DNA from: Parietaria judaica
Taxonomy: Eukaryota > Streptophyta > Magnoliopsida > Rosales > Urticaceae
NCBI GenBank assembly: GCA_954871525.1
Contig: OX940863.1
Span: forward strand, 21,650,001 to 21,714,000
DNA length: 64,000 nt
Direction of reading: 5' to 3'
Shown: positions 36,840 to 49,516 of the stretch, piece after piece
How the letters are laid out: each line of letters starts with the position of its first letter
How positions within the stretch are numbered: the first letter of the stretch is position 1
Program-made: the position numbers and the translations under genes
Notes under the pieces: generated by a model
Seen by the model: only the letters and a program-made list of their open reading frames with translations
Told to the model about the DNA's origin: nothing
Databases searched by the model: none

Positions 36840-37015
36840 ATGACTGAAGATAGTACATATTGGCATGATGTCGCTCAAGAATACTTCATTTATTGGTGTC
36901 ACGAAGAATGTGGAATGGGATTGAAAGGATTCACGTTGGATAAGAATCAATGGGCGAGAGTCAAAATGAAAATAATATATGTTGATGCCGAAAAATGGAT
37001 TACACACTGTAGCAG
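36840..37015 (+). pseudogene. Unrecognised exon-like fragment
   Basis: After a possible acceptor, an ATG opens a frame reading TEDSTYWHDVAQEYFIYWC and GFTLDKNQWARVKMKI. The pattern faintly recalls SANT/Myb-like transposon proteins, but no motif is decisive. The frame runs into retroelement-like DNA at about 37015 and appears cut by it. Confidence 0.25.
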
Positions 37016-37079
37016 CCCATGTTTTGATAATGGGTTGGGCCAATCGCCGTTTGTTGACTTCCCTGTGCAGGAGATGTTG

Positions 37080-37440
37080 ACTTTGGACCCAAGACTTCTG
37101 TTATGCGGTCGGATCAGAACCGGGTTTATTGGCCCGTTACGGCGAAGGTCCGGTACCTCCGTCTGAGCAGTCGGATCGGACCCGGGATATAGGCCGGTGA
37201 CCACAAAGAACCAGCACCTCCGCTATACGGGCAACTCGGGTGTCGACCTGGAGATCTTGAGGCCCAGGACTTCCGTTTGTCGGTCGGTCTGGAACCGGAT
37301 CTATTGGCCCGTTACCGCGAAGGTCCGGTACCTCCGCCTGAGCAATCGGATCGGACCCGGGATATAGGCCAGTGACCATAGAGAACCAATACCTCCGTTA
37401 TACGGTCAGATCGGGGCTCGAACATACAAAGGATATTGTT
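37080..37440. repeat. 176-bp tandem duplication
   Basis: ggcccgttac...cgaaggtccggtacctcc...cggatcggacccggg recurs at a spacing of 176 bp (for example 37131 and 37307), with about two copies. It is part of the retroelement-like segment. Confidence 0.85.
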
Positions 37441-37734
37441 TAATGATATATGATACCGCACCTCGTCACTTATAGCAAGGCTGCCTACGTACCCATTTTA
37501 CTGGGATCAGGTCATCACATAGTTCAAAGTGGGAGTTAGGAGATACGTACATGAGCTTGTCTGGGCAAGCCGAAAGTTGATTATGAAGACGGGGGTCGGT
37601 CGACGAGGATTTCTCTGGCGCTTCCGCTCTAGCCAGCCTCTCCGCCTCTATCTAGAGAGACGGGGATTTCCCCGGCGCCTTCTCTCTAGCTAGCTCCTCC
37701 TCCCCGACATTAGTCGAGTATTTAAACGGGAAAA

Positions 37735-37762
37735 TATATATATATATATATATATATATAAG
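37735..37762. repeat. (TA)n microsatellite
   Basis: A run of ta repeats lies between the 176-bp repeats and the GC-rich minisatellite. Confidence 0.9.
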
Positions 37763-37889
37763 ATAGATAACGAAGTTATATAGCTATAAAGAGCGTTTCT
37801 CTAAGATACCGTTATGTTGAAATGAAGCTCATATTTATAGGAGGGTCCAGGGGCCTGTGTGCAATTAATAATAACTTGATTGGGCCCCT

Positions 37890-38575
37890 GGGCCCCTGGG
37901 CGCGCAAAAGGCCTCGGGGGAGCGTTGCTCGTTCTGCTGGGCGTGTAATATGTTTTGTGGGCGCACGCCTTATTAGGCTTGTTGCGCTCCCTGTCGGGCA
38001 CGTTGCGCGCTCTGCCAAGTGCGATGCGCGCCTTGCTGGGCGCGGAATAGGCCTCGGGGGCGCGCTGCTCGTTCTACTGGGCGCGTAATATGTCTCGTGG
38101 GCGCAATGCCCTATTGGGCGCGTTGCGCGCTCTGTCAGGTGCGTTGCGCGCCTTGCTGGGTGCGCAATAGGCCCCAGCGACGCGCTGCTTGTTCTGCTGG
38201 GCGCGTAATATGTCTCGTGGGCGCATGCCGTATTGGGCGCGTTGCGCTCCTTGTCGGGCATGTTGCGAGCTCGGTCAGGTGTGTTGCGCGCAATAGGCCT
38301 CGGGGCCACGCTGCTCGTTCTGTTGGGTGCGTCATATGTTTCATGGGCGCGTTGCGCGCCCTGTCAGGCACGTTGCGCGCTCTATCAAGTGCGTTGTGCG
38401 CCTTGCTGGGCGCGTAATAGGCCTCGGGGTCGCGTAATATGTCTCGTGGGCGCACGCCCTATTGGGCGCGTTGTGCGCACTGTTGGACGTGCTACGCGCC
38501 CTGTTATGCGGGCAATAGGCTGTGAAGTTGCGTTTTCTGACTCTGGGGGCGCACTTTTCTTCTTTTAGGGTGCGC
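37890..38575. repeat. GC-rich minisatellite, unit about 120-140 bp
   Basis: Variants of ctgctcgttctgctgggcg, gcgtaatatgtctcgtgg, ctattgggcgcgttgcgcg and ataggcctcggg recur five to six times, for example with gttctgctgggcg-like phrases at 37932, 38072, 38192 and 38316. It is one of the most GC-rich parts of the window. Long open frames occur by chance because of this composition and repetition. Confidence 0.88.
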
Positions 38576-38699
38576 ATTTGAATATCATTATATAATATTT
38601 TTCTGGCCTTGTTGGGCCTTTTGGTTTTGAAAATTGGCTTTCGGGCTTTGTTTTTGGGCCGAAATGGATTAAGAAAAAATCACCCATAACAATATCTAA

Positions 38700-39245
38700 G
38701 TTGGGAATAGCTTATTATAAGCAAGGAAAGTTGAAGGCTAAGTGGAACTGACTTCGACAAGCGATCAAATGATCAACACCACTGGGTTCGGTTGAGATGC
38801 CGACACGAATGTTGTTGCCGCATAATGGCATAAGACGAAGTCCACATATTCAATTTTAAAAAAAAAATAATCTAAACGTTAGGAAGACATATTTGCAGAT
38901 TTATAGTCTGGTTATTTATACTAAAATTAATAATTCTTTATGTAAAATTAATATTCGTTTAGTTATTTCCTTTTTCAATTAGCTGAAAATTTCAAACGAA
39001 TTATAATTTTCTATTTTCTATTCGTAAAACATAAAACGCAACAAACGACTTTTTAAAACATAGTTACAATTTTTTTAGAAAATAAAAAATACAAATACAA
39101 AACGCAAACAAATACTATCTAAATATAATCTTATAACATAATAATAAATACTCGATCTAAATAGTTTATATGTTTAAAGATTTTTACTTCACATATATTT
39201 ACTACATAATATCTAAGATAAATATGTGGGCACGTTGAGTACGTA
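38700..39245. other. AT-rich intergenic DNA
   Basis: Nothing definite is recognised after the retroelement-like segment. Confidence 0.45.
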
Positions 39246-39261
39246 GTAGCAAGGATCAAAA

Positions 39262-39430
39262 TGCCGTTTTGGCCGATAAATCATTTGCCGTTATCGATGG
39301 ATTAATCGTTTGCCGATGCCGTTATCGACGAAAAACCTATAAAAATTATCGTTTGCCGTTATCGAAACTTATCGAACTTATCGATGGATTAATCGTTTGC
39401 CGATGGATTTATCGATGGAAAACCTATAAA
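39262..39430. repeat. Short interspersed repeats of cgtttgccg / gttatcgatgg
   Basis: ttatcgatggattaatcg and gtttgccgatg recur two to three times, and gaaaacctataaaaa-type endings recur twice. Confidence 0.75.
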
Positions 39431-39736
39431 AAAAATTCAAACATATTTTACACTAAAAACATAACATAAAATACTAATGTCACAAAATATAAACATAAAA
39501 GTCTCATACAAAATATAAGATATAAGCCACAAACCAAGTCTCATACTAATGTAGCCAAACATAAACTAAGTCTCATACAAAATTACAAATACTTTACAAA
39601 ATATGTAAAATAAATTATTATTTACTTACCAAAATAAATATTTACAAGTCACCAATTATTCTTATATAAAATATGCACTGCACAATTGATTTCATTTAAA
39701 ACAATATTGAACAACTAGCTCAATTTAACAAATTAG

Positions 39737-40095
39737 CTAAAAATTGTACTTTTGCCGCAATATTTTAGAAAACTTCAAATTAAAAAAAGTATTATGCCAA
39801 CCGATTATTTTTTAAATTATATACAATTTTATAAAACAAAATTACACCAAAATATTCGAGTAACTAGCTCAAATCAACCATTTCCGAAACATATGTACTT
39901 TTGCCACAATGATATCACAATTCAGAAAAACTTCAAATTAAAAAAAAAAAATTATGCAAACCGATTAGTTTTAAAATTATATACAATTTTATTAAACGAA
40001 ATTACATCAAAATATTCGAGTAACTAACTTAAATCAACAATTTCCGAAACATGTGTACTTTTGCCGCAATTATACAACAATTCGGAAAAAACCTA
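39737..40095. repeat. Tandem repeat of about 150-160 bp, 2.3 copies
   Basis: gtacttttgccgcaat (or a variant) occurs at about 39746, 39895 and 40055. Shared interior phrases are aaaacttcaaattaaaaa, ccgatta and aatattcgagtaact. Confidence 0.85.
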
Positions 40096-40309
40096 ATGAC
40101 TTTTCGTTATTTAGCGATAAGTCCTCCAGTTTTCGAAATTTAACACTTGAAAACCTAAAACGAAAAGTTGTTCACTTTCCCCCTCGAAAAATCGCGAAAA
40201 CTATAAAACGAAAAAGATTAAGGGAGATAACTTACCGAGAAGCCTATTTTCATCGATAATCGAACAATTTTCGAACGAAAATCGCGATTTTCGGAACCTT
40301 AGTAGTATG

Positions 40310-41675
40310 ATTCTTTAACATGTCAAAGAGTATATTTTACTAATTTGTTACGAATGTGATCAACTTACATGATTATTGTATTATTTTTTTTACATGCGAT
40401 GAGAATTATAATTTTTATTTAAAAAATTAATCCAGTTTTCCTTACTCGTTTTTTTTAAAATATAGATGTATGATCCGATCAAGCATCATATTTAATCAAC
40501 ACATTAACATGTTGCATTGAATTACTTTTTATATACTTGTTGGCTAAGTTATGTTCTAAATATTGAGATACACTTCACCAATATACCTTAACGTGTGTGT
40601 GTGTATATATATATACTTTTTCCTGTTCAGTCAAGAAATTGTGATGAATTTGTAATTCACAACCACTTTAAAGTAATTAAATTTATACAAATGTAATAAT
40701 AAAAGAGATATAGATCAATTAATGTTTTATTATTATTATTATTATTATTTTTCTTTTTTTGAAAGAATCTTTCTAAAAATAGCACTCTCTTACATTTGGC
40801 GGTGCCGCTACTTTTAGGCTCACATTACAACTTATTTTTTTATTCATCTCTTGGATGCATGATACATCTACAATGTAAATATAAATAATATATTTGTATA
40901 TAAATTGCATTATTGTAAATAATATAAAATAGTCAAAATACCTTGTTATTTTTTGATATATTTGCGGCATAAATTCCATTGTTTATTGAAAAGTTATCGA
41001 TATATTTCTTATGTTTTTCTTTTATCATGATAACTACTATTACTTTGTCAATCAATTATATTAAGTTCTTCGTCTATATTTTCTTAACAAAGAAACATAT
41101 CTGGTAACTTGATGACATGTGGACGCGAAAACAGGCCAGTAAAAGTGCTTGTTTTGGTTAAGAAAAAATACTAACATACGCATTTTTTCTATTATGAAAA
41201 TAGACAAAAACTTAAAGTCTAAACCATTGACTAAGGTACTTATCCCGATAAAAATATTAAAAAATATATCGATAACTTTTCAACAAATTAGAGAATTTAT
41301 GTCGCAAATATCTCTTATTATTTAAAAATATTATATTGAGAAACAATTGTTTTTGGAAAAGTTAATGGCACGTGGTTCCATAGCTGCATCATGTGAAGCT
41401 CCTTTGTGCAGAGCTTATTTAGCGCCAAAATCAAGCCGTACACGTGATATGACGTCAGCATAGGAATGGAATTAACCCCGGCCAATAGCCACGTGTGTCA
41501 ATTGCAGTCTGATTTAAATTTATCGGTAATGACGGTAAATGTACTTAAATTTAAGCGAAAATATCAATTATGTATTTATATTAATGCACTCAAATTTCAT
41601 TTGTAGTGGCTCATTTGCAGTGGCCGAAGTACTCAAATTGTGTAAAAATGTAACAGGGTCATCTTTTAAAAAGCA
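40310..41675. other. AT-rich intergenic DNA
   Basis: Contains an att/tat microsatellite near 40726-40750. A promoter-like island at 41365-41500 has an acacgtg motif, a tgacgtca motif and a ccacgtg motif, but no gene follows. Confidence 0.4.
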
Positions 41676-41687
41676 TGCACTTGTAGA

Positions 41688-42078
41688 CAGGGCCGATTCT
41701 GAGTTTTTGGTGGCCCTATGCTAAATAAAAATTGGGGGCCCTTAAAAAGATGGATTGAGTTTCTTTGAGGAGGAGGAGGAGATGATGAAGAATTGTTTGG
41801 AGATAGAATTGTTTAGGTATTTTAATGTAAAAGTTTTATTAAATAAAAAATAAAATAATCAAACAATTCTTATATCATCAGCATGAAATCAAAAGGGCCC
41901 ATTGAGCAAAATTGAAAACGTGAATGTACGGGCCCATTTGTAAACAGAAAACACGGCATGTAAAAAAAAAAACTCTTTTTGAAAGGCTACCGAATAAATA
42001 TATTGGGCCTCTGAAAAAGTTAAAAAAATTTGGGCCTAAGGCCTGGGCCTTGTGTGCCTTAGCCCAAATCCGGCCCTG
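41688..42078. mobile_element. hAT MITE, 391 bp
   Basis: The ends are CAGGGCCGATT (left) and CAGGGCCGGATT (right, read inward). A perfect 8-bp target duplication, cttgtaga, flanks it at 41680-41687 and 42079-42086. There is no coding capacity. A related end sequence occurs at 50895. Confidence 0.93.
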
Positions 42079-42089
42079 CTTGTAGATTA

Positions 42090-42745
42090 TATTAACTAAT
42101 TAGAGTTCTTTATAACTACAATATGATTGTAAAAAAAAAAACTAATTGATTTTATTCACAATGCGTATAAGCACAAAGTAAAGACGAAAAATAAAGAGTT
42201 TACACTTTTACATAATTTGAGTATTTCAGCTATTTTAAATAAAATTTAAGTACATAACTACTATTTGTATTTAAATTTTGGAATATTTGCCGCTATTTTC
42301 TATTAAATTTATAAACAATTGTATGATATAAGAGACATTAATATTATTGTCGTTTATGAGTAAAAAAATAATTATTGTCGTTTATTGTATGAAAATTCTA
42401 AACGACAGCAAAAAATGAGATAGAGTAGTGAATCACACACTTCGAGGATTCCATCCCTATCTATCTAATTCCATAGAAGCAAAAGACTACGATTCTCAAA
42501 AAAAAAAAAAAAAAAAAAAAAAGACTACGATTCTATCAAAATTGTGGCCTTTTGTCAGTGCTGTCTTGCAACAAAATTGTAGCCATTATTTGTTTAATTT
42601 TAATTGGATTTTGATAATAATCTCTAACCTTTTTCATTTGAAGAGATGGGCTTTAAAAATAAAAAATAAAAATCCATGTTACGCTTTCATTTTTTATTAG
42701 GGTTATCCAGATTCCATATACACTTTTGCATGGACACGAGTGCAA
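42090..42745. other. AT-rich intergenic DNA
   Basis: Includes a poly-A run at about 42500-42521. No feature is recognised. Confidence 0.45.
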
Positions 42746-42948
42746 ATCTATATATATATAAAAGTAAAATAACATCAGGCTTAAAAAACAACGTTTTTAG
42801 ACCCCATTCTATTTTCTCCTTTTTTTGATTTTTTTTTTAAATAGAAAAACTAAAACTCGGTCGTCGCGACTCTTTATTAGTAAAATAAAATAAATAAAAC
42901 AGTTACCCGTACTCAAAAGTTGCTTCGTTATATAACAATAACCGCTCC

Positions 42949-43065
42949 TTGGAATTCGTTGGAAGAGAGGCGCCTCCTCATCGCACCCCTTCTAAGAGAA
43001 GTATCTCCTCTCTTCCTGATCCCAGAGGCAGTTCTAAGTGCGTCTTCCTCTCCCTCAAGGTACCT
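42949..43065 (+). pseudogene. Possible captured exon fragment
   Basis: A GC-richer piece reads RTPSKRSISSLPDPRGSS in one frame and ends tccctcaag|gtacc, like an exon with a donor. The parent gene is not recognised. Confidence 0.3.
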
Positions 43066-43310
43066 TTCTCTTCTTCTTCTCTAATGGCTCTGTTGCTATG
43101 CGATTCCTCTTTCTTCTTCTCCTATGGCTCTGTAGTTGTGCTCTGCGATTTCTATTTGGCTTTTTAGGTTGAATTTTGTTTGCTTAGATTTCTGATCTCG
43201 GTTACGTTTGAAATCGGCTCTAAGCGGCGACGAATTTTCATTGCGGAAGTGCGTTGATTCATGCGTTCCTAATTTATCGCTCATTGACTATCTCCTCTCA
43301 TCGGATCAAG

Positions 43311-43536
43311 ATGTCTTCGGCAAAGACGATCGATGACGACCGTCACCAGCAAGATTCTCTCCAAAATCATCTAGAATTGCTAGAAGCACGTCGATGCCAC
43401 GCCGTCCAAGCCCGCCTCCTCTGCCGCCACACCGACCCCTGAAGACCGCTCTGTCGCCGCCACTGCCGATGACCTCAAGAGTTGCGACGCCGGCTTTGTC
43501 AATTTAGACCAGTCACGCTCTTCGATCTCATCCTGG
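43311..43536 (+). pseudogene. SKP1 exon 1 fragment, partial and rearranged
   Basis: The segment aligns by eye with exon 1 of the SKP1 gene at 61656. Matching phrases are gtcaccag.aagattctctcc, agaagcacgtcgatg, ccgacccc.gaagac, gacctcaaga and tcttcgatctcatcctgg. It starts with an ATG but lacks the central part of the exon, has indels and stops, and cannot encode SKP1. It lies inside the candidate Helitron, which suggests capture. Confidence 0.85.
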
Positions 43537-43719
43537 CCAGTCCCTCTTCCGTAAGGTTTCCGATACTTTAATTCAAAAAGTTAATTTGTTTGGCTTACAA
43601 ATTTTTAATTTTGTTCGTGTTAATCTTAAGATATTTTTTATTTTCAATTTCTATTAGGTTTTCGAGTTTCAATCATTCATGGACTCGCTCTTCTTCTCTG
43701 GCCTTCATCGGTCAGTTTT

Positions 43720-44870
43720 TTGTCATTGTTATTATCATATAATCTATGCTTATAGTTTTATGATTAGTTTTATTGTTACCGTTTGATCGATTAGTTTCAC
43801 TGATAGTTTTACTATTGCAGTTTGATTATAGATTAGTCTTTCTATTAGTTTTACAATAACAAAGATGAAAATCAAGCGGAGAAAGAGAAAGAGAGGGGAT
43901 TAAATCAATTAGACGGTTATTCATTCGGGAAAAGGTACAACTTTTGGTGAAGAGTTTCTAATGATACTTTATTATTTGTGATTCTTGGTTTTAGTTTTTA
44001 TTGATTGATACGATTTTTTCGGTCCAGTTCTTCCGATATGAGACAAGAAGCAGATGAAAAAACGTCGCTTCTCTCTACAATTATACATTCTTAGTGTAGT
44101 TTGTTAAAGGCAATTTGTATTTTCCTATATGTGCTTACATGCAGATTTGTTCTATTAATTCTTTCTGAATCATAATACAGATTATTCATGTTTTTAGATT
44201 AAAGTTTTTTATGGATATCTGAAGTAATGCTCAAGTATAAAAGGTCGGACTTAGAACTAGAAGTGTTCAATATCCAATTTAATTTTTTATATCCGGTTTT
44301 TTTGTCTTGAATTTTACAGATCAGGAAGATAAATAAAAATGACATCGACACAAAAGTTATACAGATTCGTCGTCTCTCTGTAAGTTTCTTACGTCAATCA
44401 CAACTTCTTGATAATGTTTCTCGGTCACAATTTAAATTTTTTGTTGTATCACAACTTTTGATTAAGTTTTCACAATATAATTTCATATTAAAATCTTTGA
44501 TTTTTATAATGAAATGTAATTATGTCGCATAACGATAAAATAATATACGGATTTAATGCCTTTAGAATCTGCCCTTCTGCCATGGTCTTTATGTGTGATG
44601 TTAAAAATGAGTGGTTATTTTTTAATAATCATGTATTATTAGAAATGTAGTCATCGTTTTGTATAGCTTCATATATAAGAAATTTTATGTAATTTAATTA
44701 ACCAGGTCAACTTTTATATGCCGTCTCTCAAATTCAAAAACGACCTCCATCGATGTGTTTTTTGTTATTATTATTATATAATCTATCTTCTATGCTAATA
44801 GTTCTATGATTAGTTTTACTTTTACTCATAGTTTTACTATTACACTTTGATGATAGATTAGTTTTCCATA
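43720..44870. repeat. Direct repeat of about 120 bp, copies about 1.04 kb apart
   Basis: ttattat.atataatctat, tatagtt.tatgattagtttta and gatagattagt occur in the same order near 43730-43850 and 44765-44870. Confidence 0.6.
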
Positions 44871-46147
44871 TACTTTTGCTAATCTGATGCTATTGAATTA
44901 TTTCTAATAAAGATTTGCAATAGTGCTATTTGATCGATTATATCTATTGCTTCTTGATTAATTATTTAATGATCTATTTCTACTTGGAACCAAGTGTTTG
45001 ATAATAGGAGAAACCGAACATTAAAGTTTCAGAACACTCTTCTCTCTGTGGGTTTTTTTTCCTTTAGAAAAAAAATATAAGGTGTGTTTGTACTACTTAT
45101 AAAGTACTTTCCTTTTTACATGCTATTAGTACCACAAATGAAATTTCTGCGCTATTATTAGTTTCAGAAATAATATCTTGAGAATTAAATGATTTACACA
45201 TTGTTTATCAAAGAGTGACATCTATTGGCATATATGTTTGACCTAATTAAAAATGGATCGAATTATGGATTGTGTCATAAAAACCCTTATGTCCACGTCC
45301 CAATCGCCCCCGGAGGAATATGTGCCTCTAAAAGATTTTTTATACTATGCCCAATCCACATTGTTGTAACCTCTTATGTTTAATGCTCATTAGTGATAAA
45401 TAAATAATTTGACTTATTCACGATGTTGAATGAATTGTATTCAAGTGCAAGTATAAGTATCAGACGCAAAAATAGTATTGATTTGTTAATTTATTTTTAT
45501 TTCTTAAATATAGTTTTTGAATCTGCAGTCAATTTTGTCAATTTAAGAATGATGCTCTGACCTCTTAAGTGATGACCGAGAGAGGGAATCCAATATTTGG
45601 TGATTTTCGACTTTCAGAGGTACTTCTTTATGACTCGCATTCTCTTCTCTAATTGTCTAATTGTCAAATGTTATGTCATTTCTAACTAGATTATGAAGTT
45701 TTCACTGTTATAATACATAGTGAAAACAAATTACTAATTTAGTACCTTTAGATCCGTCCTTCTAATTTTTTCCTTGTGTGTAAAGTTAAAAATTATATTG
45801 ATTGATTTTTGGTAGCCTGTATCATAGAAATGTAATCATGTTTTTCCTTTAGCTACCCGATATAAGAAAATTTATGTATCTTAATTTCCAAAATATACTT
45901 TCAGTCGCCATTTGTAAAATTTAACATAGAAAAGTGTTCTCTATGATATTAGTTGATATGGGCTCTACTTTTCGTTCTACCATGTTCTATCCAATTTGTT
46001 CCGATTGATTATAGAAGACATATGAGATATTTTGCTTTGTTTTTTTTTTTAGTGTGTAAGTGTATTAAAAAGAAAATTTGACATGTGAAAATACATTTTG
46101 CTTTTTTTTTGCGTGTGTATAGAAATGAAATTGATATATTGCTACTC

Positions 46148-46370
46148 AATTTGTAAGACCAAATAAGACTTCAAGAGTTTCCAAAAAAAAAAAAACATTA
46201 TCATGATATCACACATAAAGTTCTCTCCTATGTCTGGCAGTATTTCATCAGTTATCTTTGAAACATATTAGCAACAAGTGATTGGGATTTGAAACAATTT
46301 GTAAGACCAAATAAGACTTTGCAAAAAAAAAAAAATTATCATGATATCACACATAAAGTTCTCTCCACTT
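46148..46370. repeat. Direct repeat of about 75 bp, copies about 150 bp apart
   Basis: aatttgtaagaccaaataag, a poly-A run, then ttatcatgatatcacaca and taaagttctctcc occur twice. Confidence 0.85.
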
Positions 46371-48494
46371 AGTTGCTTGGGTTCACATTCTGGGATTAGG
46401 ATATGAATGTGTTTGGAGGTTTGAAGTCGTATGGGAATCCAAAATGCAAGAAATTAATTTTGATTTGTTTGGATTACTATGGTTTCATCGAGCCTTAAGT
46501 CATAATTTTGCTTGGAAGCGCATAAATTCTTTCTTGATATTCAAAATTCACGCATGTCGAGTATTATTGTATTGTTATCTGAGATATACATTGATCGACA
46601 TCCACCAATGTGGATGTCGCTTTTCATTAGCTATGAAAATGGACAATCTCGCAGTAGAGCACATATGAGCACAGATGCGGTTAAGAGGTGATGAAAATGA
46701 GAAAGCAGGCCATTGACTGGACGCCAAACTTGCTATGGCCAGCTTGCGAATTTGAGCGCATGTGTGGTAAGACGAGTGTCGGCTCATTATGCGGAAGGGA
46801 TAGTGTTTATCTTTTCCAGTTCTTCCTATACCGAAGGATCTGTTCTTAAGAAAGTGCGAGTTTACCTAAACTCCCACGAATAGACCTGGTTTGCACCTAT
46901 TAATTGTGTCTATTTTATTAATTTTGTTCCATGATTAGTTGTCGTATTGACGTTAGTATTTCCCGGTTTAGATCCTATGTTTATCGATTTTACACAGGTA
47001 CTTCTATATTGGATTTCAACATAGATTTATCATCCTACATCCAGGATATGTTTTATTTTTAGATCTTATTTTAGTGAAAAATCAAAATACTTGTTAGTAA
47101 CATGAATCGAAGGGATGTGTTTCATTAACATAATGTTCTTATTGATTGCCATGGTGTAAAATTATTTCTCAATAATTCATTCATGTTTTCTCTAAATTTT
47201 GGGCGAATTTTATGATTTAGTTCATCATAGGTGCCAAAATTGGTTGTAACTTCGCATGACATGCATAATTTTGGAGACCAATTGAACACTCGACCTTGAT
47301 AGTGAGTCTCTACTCTCTACCAATTAAACTATGACTGTTTAATTTCATATTATCATTGTATTAATTTATTTGCAATCATTAACTAAGTTAATATTATATA
47401 TATAGATACATATATATATATATCTTCATATCATTCATTTTGCTTAAATATAGATGATTGAATTAATTCGGATTTCAGTGAGCTGAGCATATTTGTATAG
47501 TTACTATATTTGATCTTTGTTTTTATTTGTCTGATTGGGTTGCTCTGCTCACAAGAGAATATGCTTTTAATTGTTTTTAAAATAAATATAAAAGTATAAC
47601 GGATTTATTAGACTTTGCATAAGTTATAATGGTTTAGCTTTCTTATTTGTCATTTTTTTTTATTTTTTTTTATATAGGTATTGTTCATCTGCTGGCGAGA
47701 ATCAGTTTCTTAGCAAAGCACAACGCACTATATATACTTACACTTTGTTTTCATCTTGAGTATGTCGACTCTAATCTCTATGTTTTATTTTATATTTTGT
47801 TTCCATTTTTTTAGGTAGTAATAAAGATTATTTTTTTGCTAAAAAAAAGGCAATGGTTGTATATCTCAATCTCAATAATGTGTGTTAACTTGATGAAGCA
47901 TGAGCTCCGGCCAATATCTTTTGTTTTTTGTTTTTTGTTTTTTTTGTGTGTGTGTTTTTTTTTTTGGTGAATGTGTAAATCTATTTATATTGTCAATATA
48001 TTCTGTTAAAATTCCATGCCATGGGTTTATAAGGCGTCAAATCTATATATGAGTAGTGTTTGTTATAATAGTCTCAAAACTCTTTTGATTCATTCTATCG
48101 ACTCTGAGAATATATTATTTTCGTTATAATACAAAATTAAGAACTACAATAAAGCTTTTAAGTTGTAAGGTTAGTTTTAGTTCTTTTTTATCTCCTAGAG
48201 GCTAATGTAAATCACGTATTATGGGTTTTGGAGATAGATTTTCAGTATTAGTATGTGAATTCATGTATCAATTTTATTATTGAAAAATAGAAAAACGTTA
48301 AATTAAGGAGAATAATGTAAGAATTAAGAAGCTATAATAGTATCCTTTGTTTCTCGGCCATTTGCGGTAAAAATATACATGAAAGGTTCATCACCTTAAG
48401 CCCTTAAGTTATAACGTTGTTATTTCAGAAATGTTATCCTTTGAACTTTGTTTTTGGGTCATTTTACATTTGTGTTAAACATAATTAGTCTTTA

Positions 48495-48495
<1 letters not shown>

Positions 48496-48569
<74 letters not shown>
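48496..48569. repeat. (TTA)n microsatellite
   Basis: About 24 uninterrupted tta/att units. Confidence 0.95.
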
Positions 48570-48910
48570 ATGACAAGCTCATACGTAGTCATTTACTCAT
48601 TCTATTATCAAATTAGTTAATGGATGTTAAATAAAATTTTGACATAAATTTGTGGCAAACGTATGTTTATACAGCCCAATTATATATGTTTTTCTAAAAA
48701 AGATTAACATCAAAATTCCAACAAAAACAACGAGAGGCAAAAACATTAACAACATATGATTAATTGCCGGAAAAAAAAAAAAAAAAAGGACTGAAGTTCA
48801 CTTCTCTTAAAAAAATATATATCTATATATATATATCTTTACTTAAAAAGAAATATACGTACTTTTTCCATAAAAAATGGATAATGACAGCCAAAAAACC
48901 TATGTTCTAA

Positions 48911-49516
48911 GGGTGTGTTTGTTTGCACTTATTAAGCATCTAATTCTTAATGAGTTAGATGTATAACTATTGAGTGCATTTGTTTTATCTTTAAAAAGTC
49001 TTAATAAGTGTAAATTAACTAAATTAAAAATAATAATTATTTTATTAAGTAAATAATTAAATAATGAACTAAATAATCAAATTAATTTATTCATGAAAAA
49101 TTATGATTACGTTTAGTCATATAATTTTAATATTATTTATTTATATATTAACAAATAGTTTATACTAATTATTTCTTGAAAAAATAATATTAAATATAAT
49201 TAAAATTATATGTAATATTATTTAATGATATGAATAAAATCTTAAATATTTTTATTAGTTTTAAAGTTAATACTATATCAAATATTTTAATAAATTATAT
49301 TAATATCTATTTTACAATAGGTATTTTTTTCTCAAAGTTTAAATAAAACAATAATTTTTATTGAATACTATATCATAAAATTAGATCACATCTGTATTCA
49401 GATCTTAAAAAATGAACAAACTTGATATTTAGTCATTCAGATAAGATGTAACATCTTAATAATCCGATGCATTCAGATTCAGACGTCTTAATCTTAAAAA
49501 ATAAATAAACAGAACG
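48911..49516. mobile_element. Tourist / PIF-Harbinger-like MITE, 606 bp
   Basis: The left end gggtgtgtttgtttgc resembles the inward-read right end cgttctgtttatttat. Both are flanked by taa, the 3-bp target duplication of PIF/Harbinger. It is AT-rich without coding capacity and is nested inside the candidate Helitron near its 3' end. Confidence 0.6.

Larger units (their letters stand above)
37015..38695 (-). mobile_element. LTR-retroelement-derived segment
   Basis: On the minus strand it starts TGTTATGGGTGATTTTTTC (from 38695) and ends GGGCTGCTACA at about 37014, giving a TG...CA frame. It contains ggtacgtaggcagcc preceded by gatcccagtaaaa, a phrase typical of plant LTR retrotransposons. No open gag or pol frame and no matching target duplication was found. 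Two tandem-repeat blocks lie inside it. Superfamily and exact borders are uncertain. Confidence 0.5.
39250..40305. mobile_element. Candidate non-autonomous DNA element of about 1.05 kb
   Basis: The left end reads aaggatcaaaatgccgtttt. The right end read inward is aaggttccgaaaatcgcg, so the two are related. Flanks gtagtag and agtagta are similar, but no clean duplication is seen. The interior has cgttatcgatggattaatcg repeats and a 150-160-bp tandem repeat. No transposase is present. The element call is tentative. Confidence 0.4.
43545..48905. other. Helitron interior, no genes recognised
   Basis: The sequence is AT-rich. A piece near 46440-46860 is more balanced in composition, but no domain is recognised on either strand. 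The remaining open frames are short. Confidence 0.4.

Noticed and set aside
37812..38577. Long open frames on both strands rich in Arg/Pro/Ala/Thr
   Set aside because: They lie in a GC-rich minisatellite. Open frames occur by composition and repetition, and several frames are open at once.
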